A DNA stretch of 64,000 nt from Anthracocystis setariae. Lineage: Eukaryota > Basidiomycota > Ustilaginomycetes > Ustilaginales > Ustilaginaceae. Below are positions 30,753 to 42,300 of the stretch, piece by piece. A program made the translations under genes and the position numbers. The notes under the pieces were generated by a model that saw only the letters and a list, made by a program, of their open reading frames with translations, had not been told where the DNA came from and made no database searches. Position 1 is the stretch's first letter. Each line of letters begins with the position of its first letter. The stretch spans positions 372,001 to 436,000 of the forward strand of contig CAKMXJ010000042.1 in the NCBI GenBank assembly GCA_928724745.1. The letters are read 5' to 3'.

Positions 30753-31580
30753 CTAAACAGCCTTGATCTGATCCTTGAAAGCCTGCTTGGCCTCGACGAC
30801 ATGAGCAACTTTGAGACCGGTCTGGTTCTCTACCGATTGCAAACCAGCAGTGACGCCGTGTTGGGTCTTATCCTTAAGATCGTGGATGGTGTGTGTGGTT
30901 GAGTCCACTGCGTGTTTTGCTTGGGTTTCGAGGTTTTTCCTTTGCTCGGTGAGTGCTGGCAGGTATTTTCGTTCGTAGTGCGTGTAGTAGCCTCCGAGGT
31001 TGGAGGCGAGTTGCGGGTTGAAGAAGTTCAAGCTGACGATAGCTGCGAGCGGGGGTGTGATGAGACGGATGGGAAGGACTCGGTAGCGGGTGAAGATGGA
31101 AGAGGCGAGGGTGGCGATTCCGACGTACAGGAGACCGGGGGTGAGGGGTTCCGAAGAGGGGATGAGCGACTTCACCTCGTTTTCGATCGAATGCTCAACT
31201 TGGATCCAGGACGAGACGAGCGAGCGCACAGAGGCACGAGTGTCCGAAGTGAGAGACGACACCGAGCGACGTACGGAGGAGATTTGTCGCTCGAGCTCGG
31301 TTTGAACGGGCACCACTTCGAGCTTTGGGTCGGCAAGTGGGTAGATCGACAACTTGGACGAGGACGACGACGAGGCTTCGTCGTTGTAGATGGGTTTGGA
31401 GAGGAGGATGGAGGATGAACCAGCAATCACGGCGATCGATGCCACCTTGGCCACGCCAGATCGTGTCTGAAGGTTCGGCAAAAGGTGAGATGATTGTCAC
31501 TTGTCAGCTACGATGCTCATCGTGGTCCATGTCGAGGTAGAAGAGAATGGGTTGGGTTTACTTACGGAAGCAGCAATCAT
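30753..31580 (-). CDS. MICOS subunit Mic26/Mic27 (apolipoprotein O-like)
   Basis: Exons 31566-31580 and 30753-31466 join in phase 0 (GTAAGT...CAG, 99 nt intron) to give 242 residues beginning MIAAS. The long frame has no ATG of its own near its start, so the five-codon first exon is needed. The protein fits the Mic26/Mic27 family of inner-membrane MICOS proteins that shape crista junctions. After an N-terminal hydrophobic segment (KVASIAVIAGSSSILL), a conserved SKPIYND and a Ser-rich linker lead to a helical region (ERQISSVRRSVSSL). Two membrane helices follow: TPGLLYVGIATLASSIFTRY and LPIRLITPPLAAIVSLNFF. Then come the typical HYERKYLPALTEQR motif and an amphipathic C-terminal tail. Confidence 0.85.
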
Positions 31581-32083
31581 GATGGTTGACTTGCTGATGT
31601 GTGTGTGAGAGAGAGTGTTAGCCCAAAGCTTGGCTGTTGAGATCCTCTCGATGAGTGAGTAGCTTCCAAGATGAAAGGGCTTGAGCTCGAGAATGGGATG
31701 GTGATGAGCCGATCTTCTTACGGTCCGATGCGGGATGTCTCTTGTCGGTGCACAAGTGGAGTGTGCGGCAGAATGACAGTCACTTTATGAAATCGGAAGA
31801 GGCAGGCTTGAGACGATTCAAAGCACGTGACAACTCGAAAATTAGCGAATTGCGCATAAAGTTTGTGACGGTGTAACATTGATCCATCAGACCAAACCCT
31901 CACCATGAGCGCTTACCGGCCTAGTCTGGCCTCATCGTGAATGCTCGATACGCAGTCTAAGCTGTTCAACAGAAGATAACGTAAGGTAGGGTATCATATC
32001 AAAGCTAGTATGAGAGATACATGTATCATTGTGGTGACCGACACGCGGAAATCTGCCAAGCTTTGGCGCCCAAGCTCGCAAGT
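31581..32083. other. Upstream region of the Mic26/27 gene
   Basis: About 500 bp between tandem minus-strand genes. It carries a (GT/GA)-rich patch just upstream of the first Mic26/27 exon and no ORF of interest. Confidence 0.4.
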
Positions 32084-33133
32084 TCACGAACCACCAAACC
32101 GCTCGGCCGCCATCGCTTTCAACATCTCCATGGTCTTTGCATCCTTGTCTTTCAACGCACTCACTCTCTCCTGCATCTCCACCTTGCGCTCTTCAATCCT
32201 CTCCTGCCTTGCTTGCTCCCTCTTACTCATTCCCCTCGTCGCTTCTCTTGCATTTGTAGATGCAGCCAGCGAAGGCGGCTGATCGGCATCGTACAATTCT
32301 CGATCATCGATCTCGAATCCATCATCGGCAGTTCTGCGATTGGCGAACTCGCGATTGGCCGCATTCCTCTCCCTCCTAGCTTCAATCCTTCTATCCCTAC
32401 CAGTTGCTTTGCCGTGAAGAGCTTCCTCTTCGTCCCTTTGGTCTGCCCTTTCCCGCCTGCGCGACTCCGAACGTGCGATGCGATTGACGTCCTCCCTGTG
32501 CTCACGGTCGTACTGGCTCTCCGCATAACCTCTTCCCGACTGACCGCGTCTATGTTCGACGTCGACATCTTCTCTCTCCCTTTCGTCCCTAGATTTGCCC
32601 TTGACTGCTCGACGCTCGGCCTCCCTCGCCTCCCTCGCACCCCTAGACTCGCTATTCGTCATCGTCTCTACTGTATCCCTCACCATCTCGAGCTGTTCCC
32701 TCTCCTCCTTTGAATAGCTCTCCTTACTCGTGAACGACCACTTGTGTCTCGAACTCGCCGCAGCATTCCCTCCACTTCGAATACCACCCGAGTAAAAAGA
32801 ATCAGGCAGTCGACCCTCATTCCATCGGCGCGCGAAGCGATCGAAATACCGCCGTGCATCCTTGCTTGAAATCTCATCCAGGTATTTTCCCTTGGCCTCC
32901 GATAGCCACGCTTTGAACTCGACCGAGCGCGAAAAGTAATCGTCCGATGTGAGTTCGGGTGCTCCAAAGCGGGTGCGTGTTGCCTTTCCGGGTGGAGAGC
33001 GCGATCGACGCCGAGACACCAACAACAACGACGACGACGACGATTCTTCTCGATCACGATCGCGATGACTGCGACCGGATCGCTGATGACTCCGTTGAGC
33101 CGTGGAGGAGGAGCCAGAATCAACCCCTGCCAT
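32084..33133 (-). CDS. Arg/Ser/Glu-rich nuclear-type protein of unknown function
   Basis: A 349-residue protein starting at the ATG at 33133 (context CACTATGGCA); the frame extends 33 nt further upstream without an ATG. The N-terminus is rich in RS/RD dipeptides (RSHRDRDREE, RRRSRSPPGK), as in splicing-associated proteins. A compact, conserved-looking module follows at about 65-140: DDYFSRSVEFKAWLSEAKGKYL, then SSKDARRYFDRFARRWNEGRLPDSFY. I believe this block occurs in metazoan and plant nuclear proteins, but I cannot name the family. The rest is a highly charged, probably helical region ending in a basic coiled coil (REQARQERIEERKVEMQERV) and MEMLKAMAAERFG. A role in RNA processing is only a guess from composition. 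Confidence 0.7.
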   Translation of the reverse strand: MAGVDSGSSSTAQRSHQRSGRSHRDRDREESSSSSLLLVSRRRSRSPPGKATRTRFGAPELTSDDYFSRSVEFKAWLSEAKGKYLDEISSKDARRYFDRFARRWNEGRLPDSFYSGGIRSGGNAAASSRHKWSFTSKESYSKEEREQLEMVRDTVETMTNSESRGAREAREAERRAVKGKSRDEREREDVDVEHRRGQSGRGYAESQYDREHREDVNRIARSESRRRERADQRDEEEALHGKATGRDRRIEARRERNAANREFANRRTADDGFEIDDRELYDADQPPSLAASTNAREATRGMSKREQARQERIEERKVEMQERVSALKDKDAKTMEMLKAMAAERFGGS

Positions 33134-33458
33134 AGTGTCGTTTCGATTGGTGAAAGGAGGGAGCAATGCACCGCTTACGGGAATCCAACCTTAAGAAGCC
33201 CTCCACCGCATCATCTCATTTCCGATTCCCGATAAATTGCTCACCACGCCCTACAAAGTCCTCTGTATCCCCTCGCAAGGCGTAATACATCATGCTCATT
33301 GACACCACTCGTACAATCGCACTTTAGAGGACGAGCGCAAACATGAGTGCTACTGATGGACAAGGATGTAAATGACGTTTCTTACAAATCCATGTGCTCT
33401 TGTCTTCATTGAGCTTTGTGACAGTTACGTAATTTCCACTCCCAACGTCACCTGCATG
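33134..33458. other. Short intergenic region
   Basis: 325 bp between tandem minus-strand genes; nothing notable seen. Confidence 0.4.
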
Positions 33459-36400
33459 TCACCTCGTCTGGCTCGCTGCAGCGGCAGCAGCAGCAGCAGC
33501 AGCACTGTTCTCCCTATCCTTCCTCGCAATCCCACTGCTCGCTGCCTCTACCGCCACTGCCACCTGCTGCGCCCTCTTTCTCGCCTTGGCATGCTGCACG
33601 ATCCCCTCCGCCAACCTCGACACGGCTTTCTGCGGCTGGTTCCCTACATCCTCCGCCCTCCATTCCGCCTCGCTCGCCTCCGCCTCCAATTCCGAAACCC
33701 GCGCCAGCTCATCCAGCGTCGCCTCGCTAATCACCGAACCCGTCTCGTCGCCTTCCTCCGATACCTGCATCCCCGCCGTTTCCGCCTCCAACGGAAGCTG
33801 AACCGAGCGACGCAGGTATTCTTGCACCAACGCATGGGTGTCCGGTTGCGCCACGGCATGCCCCAGCGAAAACGGCGACGACGCCGACGAGCAGTGGAGC
33901 GTGCTGACAGAGTTGGAATCAAAGTGAGCTGACGACGACGCGTGCGACGAACTCGACAGTCGACGAGCTGGATTTTCAACAGAAAGCATCGAGATGCGCG
34001 ATTCGAGTTCGGCCGGCGTCAGCGCTTGCGGCGAGCCAGGCGTGTAGAACGTCGCCTGCGCCGGCAACGCTGCTGCGCCAGTCATCGGTACTTGGGGCGA
34101 CAGCGATTCCGAAATCGAAGGGCTTGCAGTCACTGGAGCGCCAGTGATCGAAGGTCCACGATCACCATCGGCCATAGCTCCGGGACGGGGAAGCGACTTG
34201 GACCGATTCAACGTCTCCGAAAATGATCGCGACGTCTTGCCCCTCGGCGTGCTGCCAAGATCGTCTCGTGTGGACGCCGCCGTGGGTGCACCAAAGCTGA
34301 TCTCGGCACCGTACGCAAACGCCTCTTGCGCACCCGGACCATTCGTCGACGGAGCATACGGCACAGCATGCTTGAACGAAGGCGAAGTGCGAGCTGACGC
34401 ATGCCCGATACTAGCACGACCATAGTCCAGCGGAGCATAGCCACCAGAATCGCTCTGTGCTGAGCTGAATTTGTGTCCTGCATCCGCACTGTTGGCATTC
34501 GCAGCTGCGAACCGAGGTGGCTGTGGCTTTGGACTGAGTCCATGCGTTCGCGAAAGTGGCGCGAGCATCGCAGCTGTTGGTGGATACGCGACACCTTGAC
34601 TCAACCCGCGGGCCATCTGTTCGAACGCGAAACTGCCGCCGTACCCGCTAATGTTGGATCCATCGTAGCGTCGGCTATTGCCGTAGTGCCGAGCACCATT
34701 GGTGCCGGCAGTTTGGAAGTTCGAACCGCCAGCAGCCATGCCGAGATGGTTGTTCGAGTAAGGATAGCGCTGCATCGAGGTAGGCGCGTCAGGCGCACGG
34801 CTGAGGCTATCTTCGCGCTCCTCGCACAGCTCTGCAATCAGAGCCGAGATCTTGTGACTTCTCGTGTTAATCAACATGCGACTGGCACGCATAAACTCGC
34901 CTCGGATCGTGTACAGCCCGTCCTTGGTGACGGTCCGCGAGACGTTGTATCCCATCTGGAAGGGATCTTCGATGCACAACTCTGCATTCCAGTTCTTACT
35001 GTCCTTTGAAAGCAAGCCGGTCTCGGACTTGAGCGAAATGACATCCCGAGCATAGCTGAACTCTTTGGAAAAGTAGTGGAAGAAATCGATGAGCAACTCG
35101 CCGACATTCTCGTGGTTCTGGGAGTTCCACTCTTTCCGCAAAGCGGCAACGTCATCGTAGAAGTAGATGTTGTTGCCGTCGAGCTCCATCTCCTCGGGCT
35201 TCATCTTGCGTGTTGGCGGCACACGTTGGAGGTTGGGCAACACGGCGGGCTTCTTGACATGCGCCAGGAAGAAGAGCACCATGAGCGTATAGCCGTAGGA
35301 ACTCAAAGTGCCAGTGTAGGGCGAATTAAGCTTTCTGCGCTTGGCCCAGACTTTGAGGAACAGCACGAGGGTGCGAAGACGCGGAGGATCAACCATGGCG
35401 TAGCTGAGCAGCAGACGTGTGTTTTCCAGAGCAAGTCGGTTTTCAAAGCCAATGTCGCATGCGATATCGTAAGGCAGGTCGGCGGTGGGAGAGCGGTTGA
35501 TCTTGATGATTGGGATCCTAGCTTTGGGCAATGGCATAACGGTAAAGTCGGTCTCTTCACGGATCAATTGGCCCAGAATCTCGACAAGCTCCGAGGCGCT
35601 ATGCTGTGCGACGGGCTTGCCGTCTTCGTCCTTGCCAAGCAGACAACACAGATCCATGTCGGAATTGCGCAGCGCAAAGCCGTTAGCCATACTGCCGAAT
35701 GCAAGTAGCTTGGCGCCCGGGCTGACTCGGTTGGCAAGCCTCTCGAGCTGCCGACGCGTCGCCTCTTTGATCCTGTACTCTTCTTCGGTGGGCAAGATGG
35801 GCGACAGGAAGGCCACGATGCAATTGGTGAGCTCGGTGGTGTGACGATCCCAAGCAGGACCAGCGTGAGCTTGGGCTGGGCTGAGACTGGTGGCCCCGAC
35901 AGCGGCGCCCACGTTGGCTCCTCCGCTGTAGACGGAGCTGGGAGCAGAGTTCATGACGCTAGCCCCCAAGGTCTGCAGACTAGGAATGTGCATGTTTGGC
36001 TGCTGCGGCATTGCACGCATCTGTGGGCTGGTGCGCATGCTGAGAGAACCATGATACGAGACATTGGAGCCGTTGGTGATGTAGTTGGACGGGTGCGAGG
36101 CGGCACCATTGGCCATAGCAGCCGTCTGGGCACGAATGCGACCGTTGGGCGATGCCGAAGTTGCAGAGTGGGTTGCGTTGCCATGTGAGCCTGGTAAAGG
36201 CGCCGAACGGCTGGGCGAAGTCATGAGAGGCGCTGAAGCGGCACTCATCTGAGCAGCGAGGTAGGCGGCATCCGGATGCGTACTGCTTGCATCAGGAGAG
36301 GGGAATGGTAGCGCAAGGGCGGTTGAAGGAGCATGTGCCTGGAAGGGAATTGCCGGCAGGTTGGCATTCTCGGTTCTGAAGCTTTTGATAGGATGGTTTG

Positions 36401-36944
36401 CTATTGTAGTCCCGTTCATGAAGGAAGCGTGATTGGGCGACCGAGATTTGGCGACATCTGTGTTTGACTGTCTACGGGCCGGCGTGTTCGCGGCTGAAGA
36501 CGAAAGTGGCGGAGCACCGTCCGAGGTGCGGCGCTGACTGGACGAAGCGGCCGCCAAGGTAGTCAAAGAGCGGTCAGCAGCTCGCTGGGTGGAAGCTTTG
36601 TCCGAGGAGGCGGCAGACAGAGTAGCCTTCATCTTGGCAGAAGCTTCGTACCTAGCCGCACTGTGTCTGCGAGCCAGAGGCGATACAGGACCGGCTGCCA
36701 GACGGTCGGACGTGGTCGAACTGTTGAATCTGGCTGATCCGGAGCGGGAACCCGAGGGAGATTGATCCGCAGACGTGGAACCCGACAGAGAATTGATCCG
36801 AGCCGGCGATTCGCACGACGAGCTGATGGGATTGGTGTCAGAGCGCTCTCTGAACGAGTCGGCAGCAGAGGTTTGGGATATGGCTGTATCTTGCGAGTTG
36901 CTGCGCTGACGAGGGGCGGCAGCGAGAGCGGAAGGTGCTGACAT
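33459..36944 (-). CDS. Cid1-family nucleotidyltransferase (poly(A)/poly(U) polymerase)
   Basis: A 1161-residue intronless protein. Non-canonical poly(A) polymerases and terminal uridylyltransferases of this family add nucleotides to RNA 3' ends and control RNA decay. Residues 1-370 are Ser/Ala-rich and disordered. The catalytic domain begins near 380 (HTTELTNCIVAFLSPILPTEEEY). The nucleotidyltransferase signature GSMANGFALRNSDMDLCC near 418 supplies the Gly-Ser pair and the two metal-binding aspartates. The third is in PYDIACDIGFEN near 495. A helical domain with VLFLKVWAKRRKLNSPYTGTLSSYGYTLMV follows. The PAP-associated domain is at about 605-715 (NVGELLIDFFHYFSKEF, CIEDPFQMGYNVSRTV). The 450-residue tail is disordered and ends in an Ala-rich run. 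The sequence does not decide between adenylyl- and uridylyltransferase. Confidence 0.88.
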   Translation of the reverse strand: MSAPSALAAAPRQRSNSQDTAISQTSAADSFRERSDTNPISSSCESPARINSLSGSTSADQSPSGSRSGSARFNSSTTSDRLAAGPVSPLARRHSAARYEASAKMKATLSAASSDKASTQRAADRSLTTLAAASSSQRRTSDGAPPLSSSAANTPARRQSNTDVAKSRSPNHASFMNGTTIANHPIKSFRTENANLPAIPFQAHAPSTALALPFPSPDASSTHPDAAYLAAQMSAASAPLMTSPSRSAPLPGSHGNATHSATSASPNGRIRAQTAAMANGAASHPSNYITNGSNVSYHGSLSMRTSPQMRAMPQQPNMHIPSLQTLGASVMNSAPSSVYSGGANVGAAVGATSLSPAQAHAGPAWDRHTTELTNCIVAFLSPILPTEEEYRIKEATRRQLERLANRVSPGAKLLAFGSMANGFALRNSDMDLCCLLGKDEDGKPVAQHSASELVEILGQLIREETDFTVMPLPKARIPIIKINRSPTADLPYDIACDIGFENRLALENTRLLLSYAMVDPPRLRTLVLFLKVWAKRRKLNSPYTGTLSSYGYTLMVLFFLAHVKKPAVLPNLQRVPPTRKMKPEEMELDGNNIYFYDDVAALRKEWNSQNHENVGELLIDFFHYFSKEFSYARDVISLKSETGLLSKDSKNWNAELCIEDPFQMGYNVSRTVTKDGLYTIRGEFMRASRMLINTRSHKISALIAELCEEREDSLSRAPDAPTSMQRYPYSNNHLGMAAGGSNFQTAGTNGARHYGNSRRYDGSNISGYGGSFAFEQMARGLSQGVAYPPTAAMLAPLSRTHGLSPKPQPPRFAAANANSADAGHKFSSAQSDSGGYAPLDYGRASIGHASARTSPSFKHAVPYAPSTNGPGAQEAFAYGAEISFGAPTAASTRDDLGSTPRGKTSRSFSETLNRSKSLPRPGAMADGDRGPSITGAPVTASPSISESLSPQVPMTGAAALPAQATFYTPGSPQALTPAELESRISMLSVENPARRLSSSSHASSSAHFDSNSVSTLHCSSASSPFSLGHAVAQPDTHALVQEYLRRSVQLPLEAETAGMQVSEEGDETGSVISEATLDELARVSELEAEASEAEWRAEDVGNQPQKAVSRLAEGIVQHAKARKRAQQVAVAVEAASSGIARKDRENSAAAAAAAAAASQTR

Positions 36945-39353
36945 GATCGCTGCTGCTTTGTGCAGAGAGCTTGACGGTGTGGCCAGAAATGGGCGGAATC
37001 AAGTGCAGAAAAGTGCACTCTGTTGAGCTTGAGCTAAAGTGACCTGCACATGTACTGTGGCGACGTGACACGCTAATGAGAGATACGAGCTGAGGCTGGA
37101 GATAGAGAGCCGCAAGAAGAGATGACAATGTAGTTGATCGAATCGAAGGCAGACAAAGGCAGCTAAGGTAGCGACGGGATGGAAAATGCTGGAAGCAAAC
37201 GAGAGGTGAGGATGCAGCAGATGATGTGATGGTTCTGTTGAGCAAGCGGTGGGTCGTTGGCGAATGCTAGATGAATGCTGATGAGATGTCGGGAGATGCT
37301 GTTGATATGCCAGATGGTGTTATGCAGTGGAAGATTGGTTTGAAATGCTACGAAATGGCCGTCTGCCGCAGTAGAGGCGAAAGAGAGAGACAAGCCGGCC
37401 TGCGACTTGAACTTGACAGAGTTTGGCAGGATCAAGCTTGCCAAGGTGAAGATTCGATGCTGAATCGAGCGCTTGGTTTGCTGTGGTCAGGATCGACTGC
37501 CGGGTCGAATGCTTGTCTGTAGACCAAGAGAAAAGCTTGATCTTGTGGCAAGGCGTGGTTTGGAAATGCAAACCTTACGACGCAGCGGAGAAAAGTCGAT
37601 GCGAGAGGTTTCCGCGTTGAGACCTGTTCCGCCTAGAAGCGAATGCCGGCGAAGGGTGCGACAGACGGTGGGCTCCAAGGTAAACGTCAAGTGAACTGTA
37701 CAGCCGAAGATCGAGACGGGATGGAGTCTTGCGTCTGGAGTGAATGCCACCGAAAGCTTGAACGGAAGCGATCGAGAACCGAAACGACAAAACCCGATGT
37801 GGCAAGCAAGAGGTTCGATGACCGTAGTAGCAATGGTGAACGGGAAAGAAGACGCACGCTCCGATAACTTGACAGAGCAAGTAGAGTCAAGTATGGCGAA
37901 CGTGTAAATGATTGAGTGGATGGGTGAGTGAGCAAGCAACGTACGTACCAACTTAGCAGGCTACTTACTGTGACTGAGCCACTTTGAGTGAAATAACGAC
38001 TCAATCAATATTCCATCAATCCATGCAAAGCTGTCTCTGACGGCCGATTGACACACTTTCGAGCGCGACAAACACACTTTCTTTCTCGACACAACAAGAT
38101 GTGCAGCACACTCAAGCACGCTCAGTAAGTCAGTTGACAAGAACAGTAACGGCAACTTGACTGTGCCGGGTACTCTACTCTACTCTACTCTACTGTATAG
38201 TACGGTGTAGCTTTTTTCCATTCGCTTTCGCTCTTCTTTTCCGATGAGTTGGCCATTTTACGGTGGCATTTCACATTTGCATTTGCATTTCGCATTATTC
38301 GCCTCCGCGTTGGCCGCAGCGCATTTCATCCAAAAGCAAATGTATTAATAAAGCAAGACACGCACACGCCTTTCAACGGTTGAACCCTTTTTTTTCTTTT
38401 TTTTTTTTTTTTTTTTTTTTTTTTGGCTTTTCCGCCTCCTTTCGTTCGAGAGGGTCCACACACACACACACACACTCTGTCTCAGTCTCTTTGAAATCTT
38501 GGAATGGGCTTTGTTAGAATGCAGCGGAATGACAAAAGACACCAAAAAAAAAAAAAAAAAAAGCCGCAGCCGCATCTTGTAGCTAACTCAGCTGCCAGGC
38601 TCCGCACGGGACGAAATTAAGACTCAACCTCGCTCCTACGGCCTCTCTGGCTACCGCTCGCCCCTTTGTCCGGTCATCTGCGTCAAGTGCACAATAGGTC
38701 AAAGCATTTAGAATCTCTATCATCCTTAAAAGGTAGTCTCTTTGTATTCGAGTGTGCGCAAGTTCTCGCCGCAACGCAACGAGGCGATCTGTAAAATGAT
38801 TGAGACAACCGTGGCGGACCTTGCTGGGAAAAGTTTATGCGCGTTGCTCGTCGTTCCGACCAGCCAGATCAACTTACTGTAACTACAGTTAGTAGTAGTG
38901 ATTGCATCTGAACACTCAAAACCCCACCACCTTCCATCCATTGATCGAGGACACATCCATGATTGCAACGCCACCTTCCCACCACCAATCAGGAACACTG
39001 CTTGAAAGAAATATGAAGCTCCGTGATTGTGGCGTGAAAAAGGGAAAACCCAGACTTGCATCCTCCATTCCCTGCTCTGCTCAAGTAGCAGACAATGGGC
39101 AGACACCAAGACTCGAAAAGTCGAGGCGCTCACAATGCTAGAATGCTCCCACGCTCCAAAAAGGGCCTTGCCCCGTGACTTGCTGCAGTATTGTTGTCGG
39201 AATGAGCAAGCGGAACTTGCGAACAATTGCAGGCAGACCTCTCTCGCGACACAACATGCCTGTTGAAGGCTAATATGGAAAGCATCGATCTTGCAGCTAA
39301 TATTGCAATCGAAAGCCATTCTTGCCTAGATCTGTGCGGTCAAAGTGGAACGT
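36945..39353. other. 2.4 kb gene-free region
   Basis: It presumably contains the promoter and leader of the nucleotidyltransferase gene on its left. It holds a (CTCTA)n run at about 38171-38192, a T-rich tract at 38388-38424, a (CA)n run at about 38456-38475, a poly-A run at about 38543-38561, and TACTGTA at 38191 and 38875. An ORF of about 200 codons on the minus strand at 38726-39319 has no protein-family character. Confidence 0.45.
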
Positions 39354-42300
39354 CTACCCTTTCGTAGTCGAGTCGCTGCTCCAGCTATTCCTCTGACGCC
39401 CCTTGTTGTTCTCCACCCCTTTGCCAGAAGCTTCCTCGGCTTCCAATCTTGCCGCCTCCATCTCGGCACCCTTTGCCTCATCGAGCAGAGCCACGATGCT
39501 CGCTCGACTGCAAGGGTCCGACAAAAAATCGCTCATCGCCAGCATCTCTGCACTCGGTCGCTTCTCGGCATCCATCTCCGTCGCCCAGTGTAGGAACGAC
39601 TTGAGCTCGTGCGACAAGCAACTCGGATCGCGTAAAGCGGGCAATCCCAACGTCGCCGTCAGCGTGATCGCACGTAGCGGCGGAAAATCCACTCGTGGAG
39701 GATTCCCCTCGATCATCTCCCACAGCACCACGCCCAGCGACCACACGTCGCAGCGCATATCGTAGTTCTCCGCTTTGATCACTTCGGGCGCCATCCAGTA
39801 AGGTGTGCCGATCACCGAATGGCGCCAAGCCACTCCCGCACTGAGCTCGCCGGCGTGCGTAAAATCGCTAAGCTTACACACCCCAGTGCTGGAAATCATG
39901 ACGTTGTCCGATCGCACATCTCGGTGCAGTACGCCTTGGCTGTGTAGGAATTGCAGCGCCTGCACCAGATCGTACATGACTCGGCTCATCCGCGACTCGT
40001 TCAGATCCGCTCCGCAGTCTTTCCAAGCAATCACATCGGCCAGACTCCGTTCGGCAAGCTCCTGGACAATCCAGACCGCCTTGTCTGCTAACACCAACGA
40101 GTACAGATCAAGCACGTTGACGTGGCGGCAGCGTCGCCAAACTCGCACCTCCTTGACCAGCCCTACAAGTCGCGTCGAGGGCTCTTCTTCGACGTCCGTG
40201 CCGAATTCCACCACCTTGACTGCAACGCCGCGCTTCTTGACCACGTCGCTCGCAGAGAAGACAGGACCGCTCTCGCCATCGCCGATCATCTCCATGTTCT
40301 GGAGCACGTCCCTGCGCAGCGGTTGCAGATCGAGCTCTTGGCCCAGATGCGCCAATTTCGGAGGAAGCGCAGCCACTTGGACCATCTCAAATTCTGCCAG
40401 ACTTGGTGTTACCGGACTGACTGGACTGTCTGTTCCCGGCGACCTGCCGGGTGACTTGGCCAGCGCTTTGCGCAGCAGCGCATCTTCTGCGCGCGCCTGA
40501 TCAGCAGCAGCGACCTTGGCCTCGAAATCCTTCAAGCTCGGCAAAGCCGGGACTGGAGGCGTGTCGTCAACGCCGATCCGCATCGGCAACACCTCTTCCA
40601 AATCCATCGACTGGCGTGCAAGCATCAATTCACGGAACGATCGGATAGCCTCGGAATCGTCACCAAGCATCAAAGCCGTGTCAATGCCGCTGGCGTAGTG
40701 CATCGAAACGGGGAACAGGCGACGCGCGTCCTCCCGCGCTCTTGGTCCAATCGAGATGATGGACCTCGTATCGCCGCGAGCCTGACTGGGGCTGCGCTTG
40801 GAAGAGCCGGTCTTGTATTTTCGGTCCGGTGAGCTGCTCGACGGCGAGTCTTTCGTGAACTTCTTCGGAGCGCGCCCGCCATCGAGTGCACCGTCGTCCA
40901 GCATCTCCATCCATCCACCCGGCGATAGAGGCGCACCATCACTTGAAATGCCAGACACGTTGCCCAGGCTATCGCTGAGCTCAAGACGTGGAGACACAAT
41001 CGATTTGAGTCGCGGGGCACGGTCCGACACTATGCTTCTACTTGATTGCGCAGAAGTTTGCCATCCTATTTCGGCTCCTGGTGTTGGACTGGATGTCTGG
41101 GTCTTGTGCAACGTCGATTCCGGTGCGGGGGATGACGAGCCTGAAGTGGTCGCGGATTGCGGCCGATCGACGTCGATCTCGTCTTCCTCTCTCGGCAGGG
41201 GTGGCAAGGGTGAATGTGCGCTCTTCGTTGATGGGCTTATTGAGGCTTGCAAATCTTCGTTCGAGGAGTCATCGTGCATCCACGCCGTGATGGTGGCATT
41301 GTATTCCGATTGTGTCGGCGAGGACGGCGAATGTACCGGCGAATGAGAGGGAGGGCGGAGCAGACCTTGATGCAAAGTTGTCGTTGCGCCTCCCAAGGAT
41401 GCTCTCGGTGCAGCTCCTGCGCTTGACGGAAGTTTGTAGAACCCATCGGCACCCGGGAGAATGTACTCTGGCTGCTTTCGCACCACAACGATCGGTTTCG
41501 GAGGCGGAGGCGGCGGTGGCAACGAGTCGCGTGATGAAGCCGCCGAGCCCGACCGGTCCCGACCCAGACGAAATCTGTGGTTGCTGGTTGGCGAAGGCGA
41601 TCCGGCTGAAGGAGAGCGACGGTCCAGAGTTGTTGGCGAGATGCTTGGAGAAAGTTGCTGCTGCTTCGTGTCGCGAGCAACGAGATAGAGCGTGTCGCCG
41701 TCCGACTGCGCGCTACGAACAGACGTGCGATTGCTGGAATGCAGCTGCTGCTGATGTTGAGTCTGTTGGTGAGGGGATCTCGAGTCGAAAGAAGCTGGAC
41801 TATGTGAGATATCGCTCATTGGGCTCCGGGCAGGCAGGCTATCCGCCGACGTCTTTCTCTGCGTGCTGAGCATCGGAGACGTGTTGGATTGTGAGCTGCG
41901 TCGACCCGAGCTATCATCGTGATGATTGATATGGGCCCATCTGGTCGAGCTAGATGGTGGGTAAATACGCGGTGGAGCCTGTCGACGTTCCCTTAGGCCG
42001 GATCCTCGCGCGACACCGTGACTTCCGTCCAAGGATGCAATCGAGTTCGTCGCGCTCGTCCAGCTCTCGTGCGTTTGATGACCTGAGGTGTGACCGCTGT
42101 CCAATGACGATGGTCCCTTCCGTCTCCAGCCGTGTGAAGCTCGATGCGGGGCGGATGCTCCATCTCCAGATTCGGATGCAGAAATCGAGAGCGCAGGTGA
42201 TCGAGCCCGCCAGTCTACATCTTTGGGGGGCACAACCGGCGACATGGAATGCCGAGGCGACAAGCCGGGAGATGGAGTGGCGCGATGCGGATAGCTGTTG

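Noticed and set aside
38726..39319. 197-codon minus-strand ORF in intergenic DNA
   Set aside because: No domain, no plausible start context, and odd Cys/Trp-rich composition. Treated as chance.
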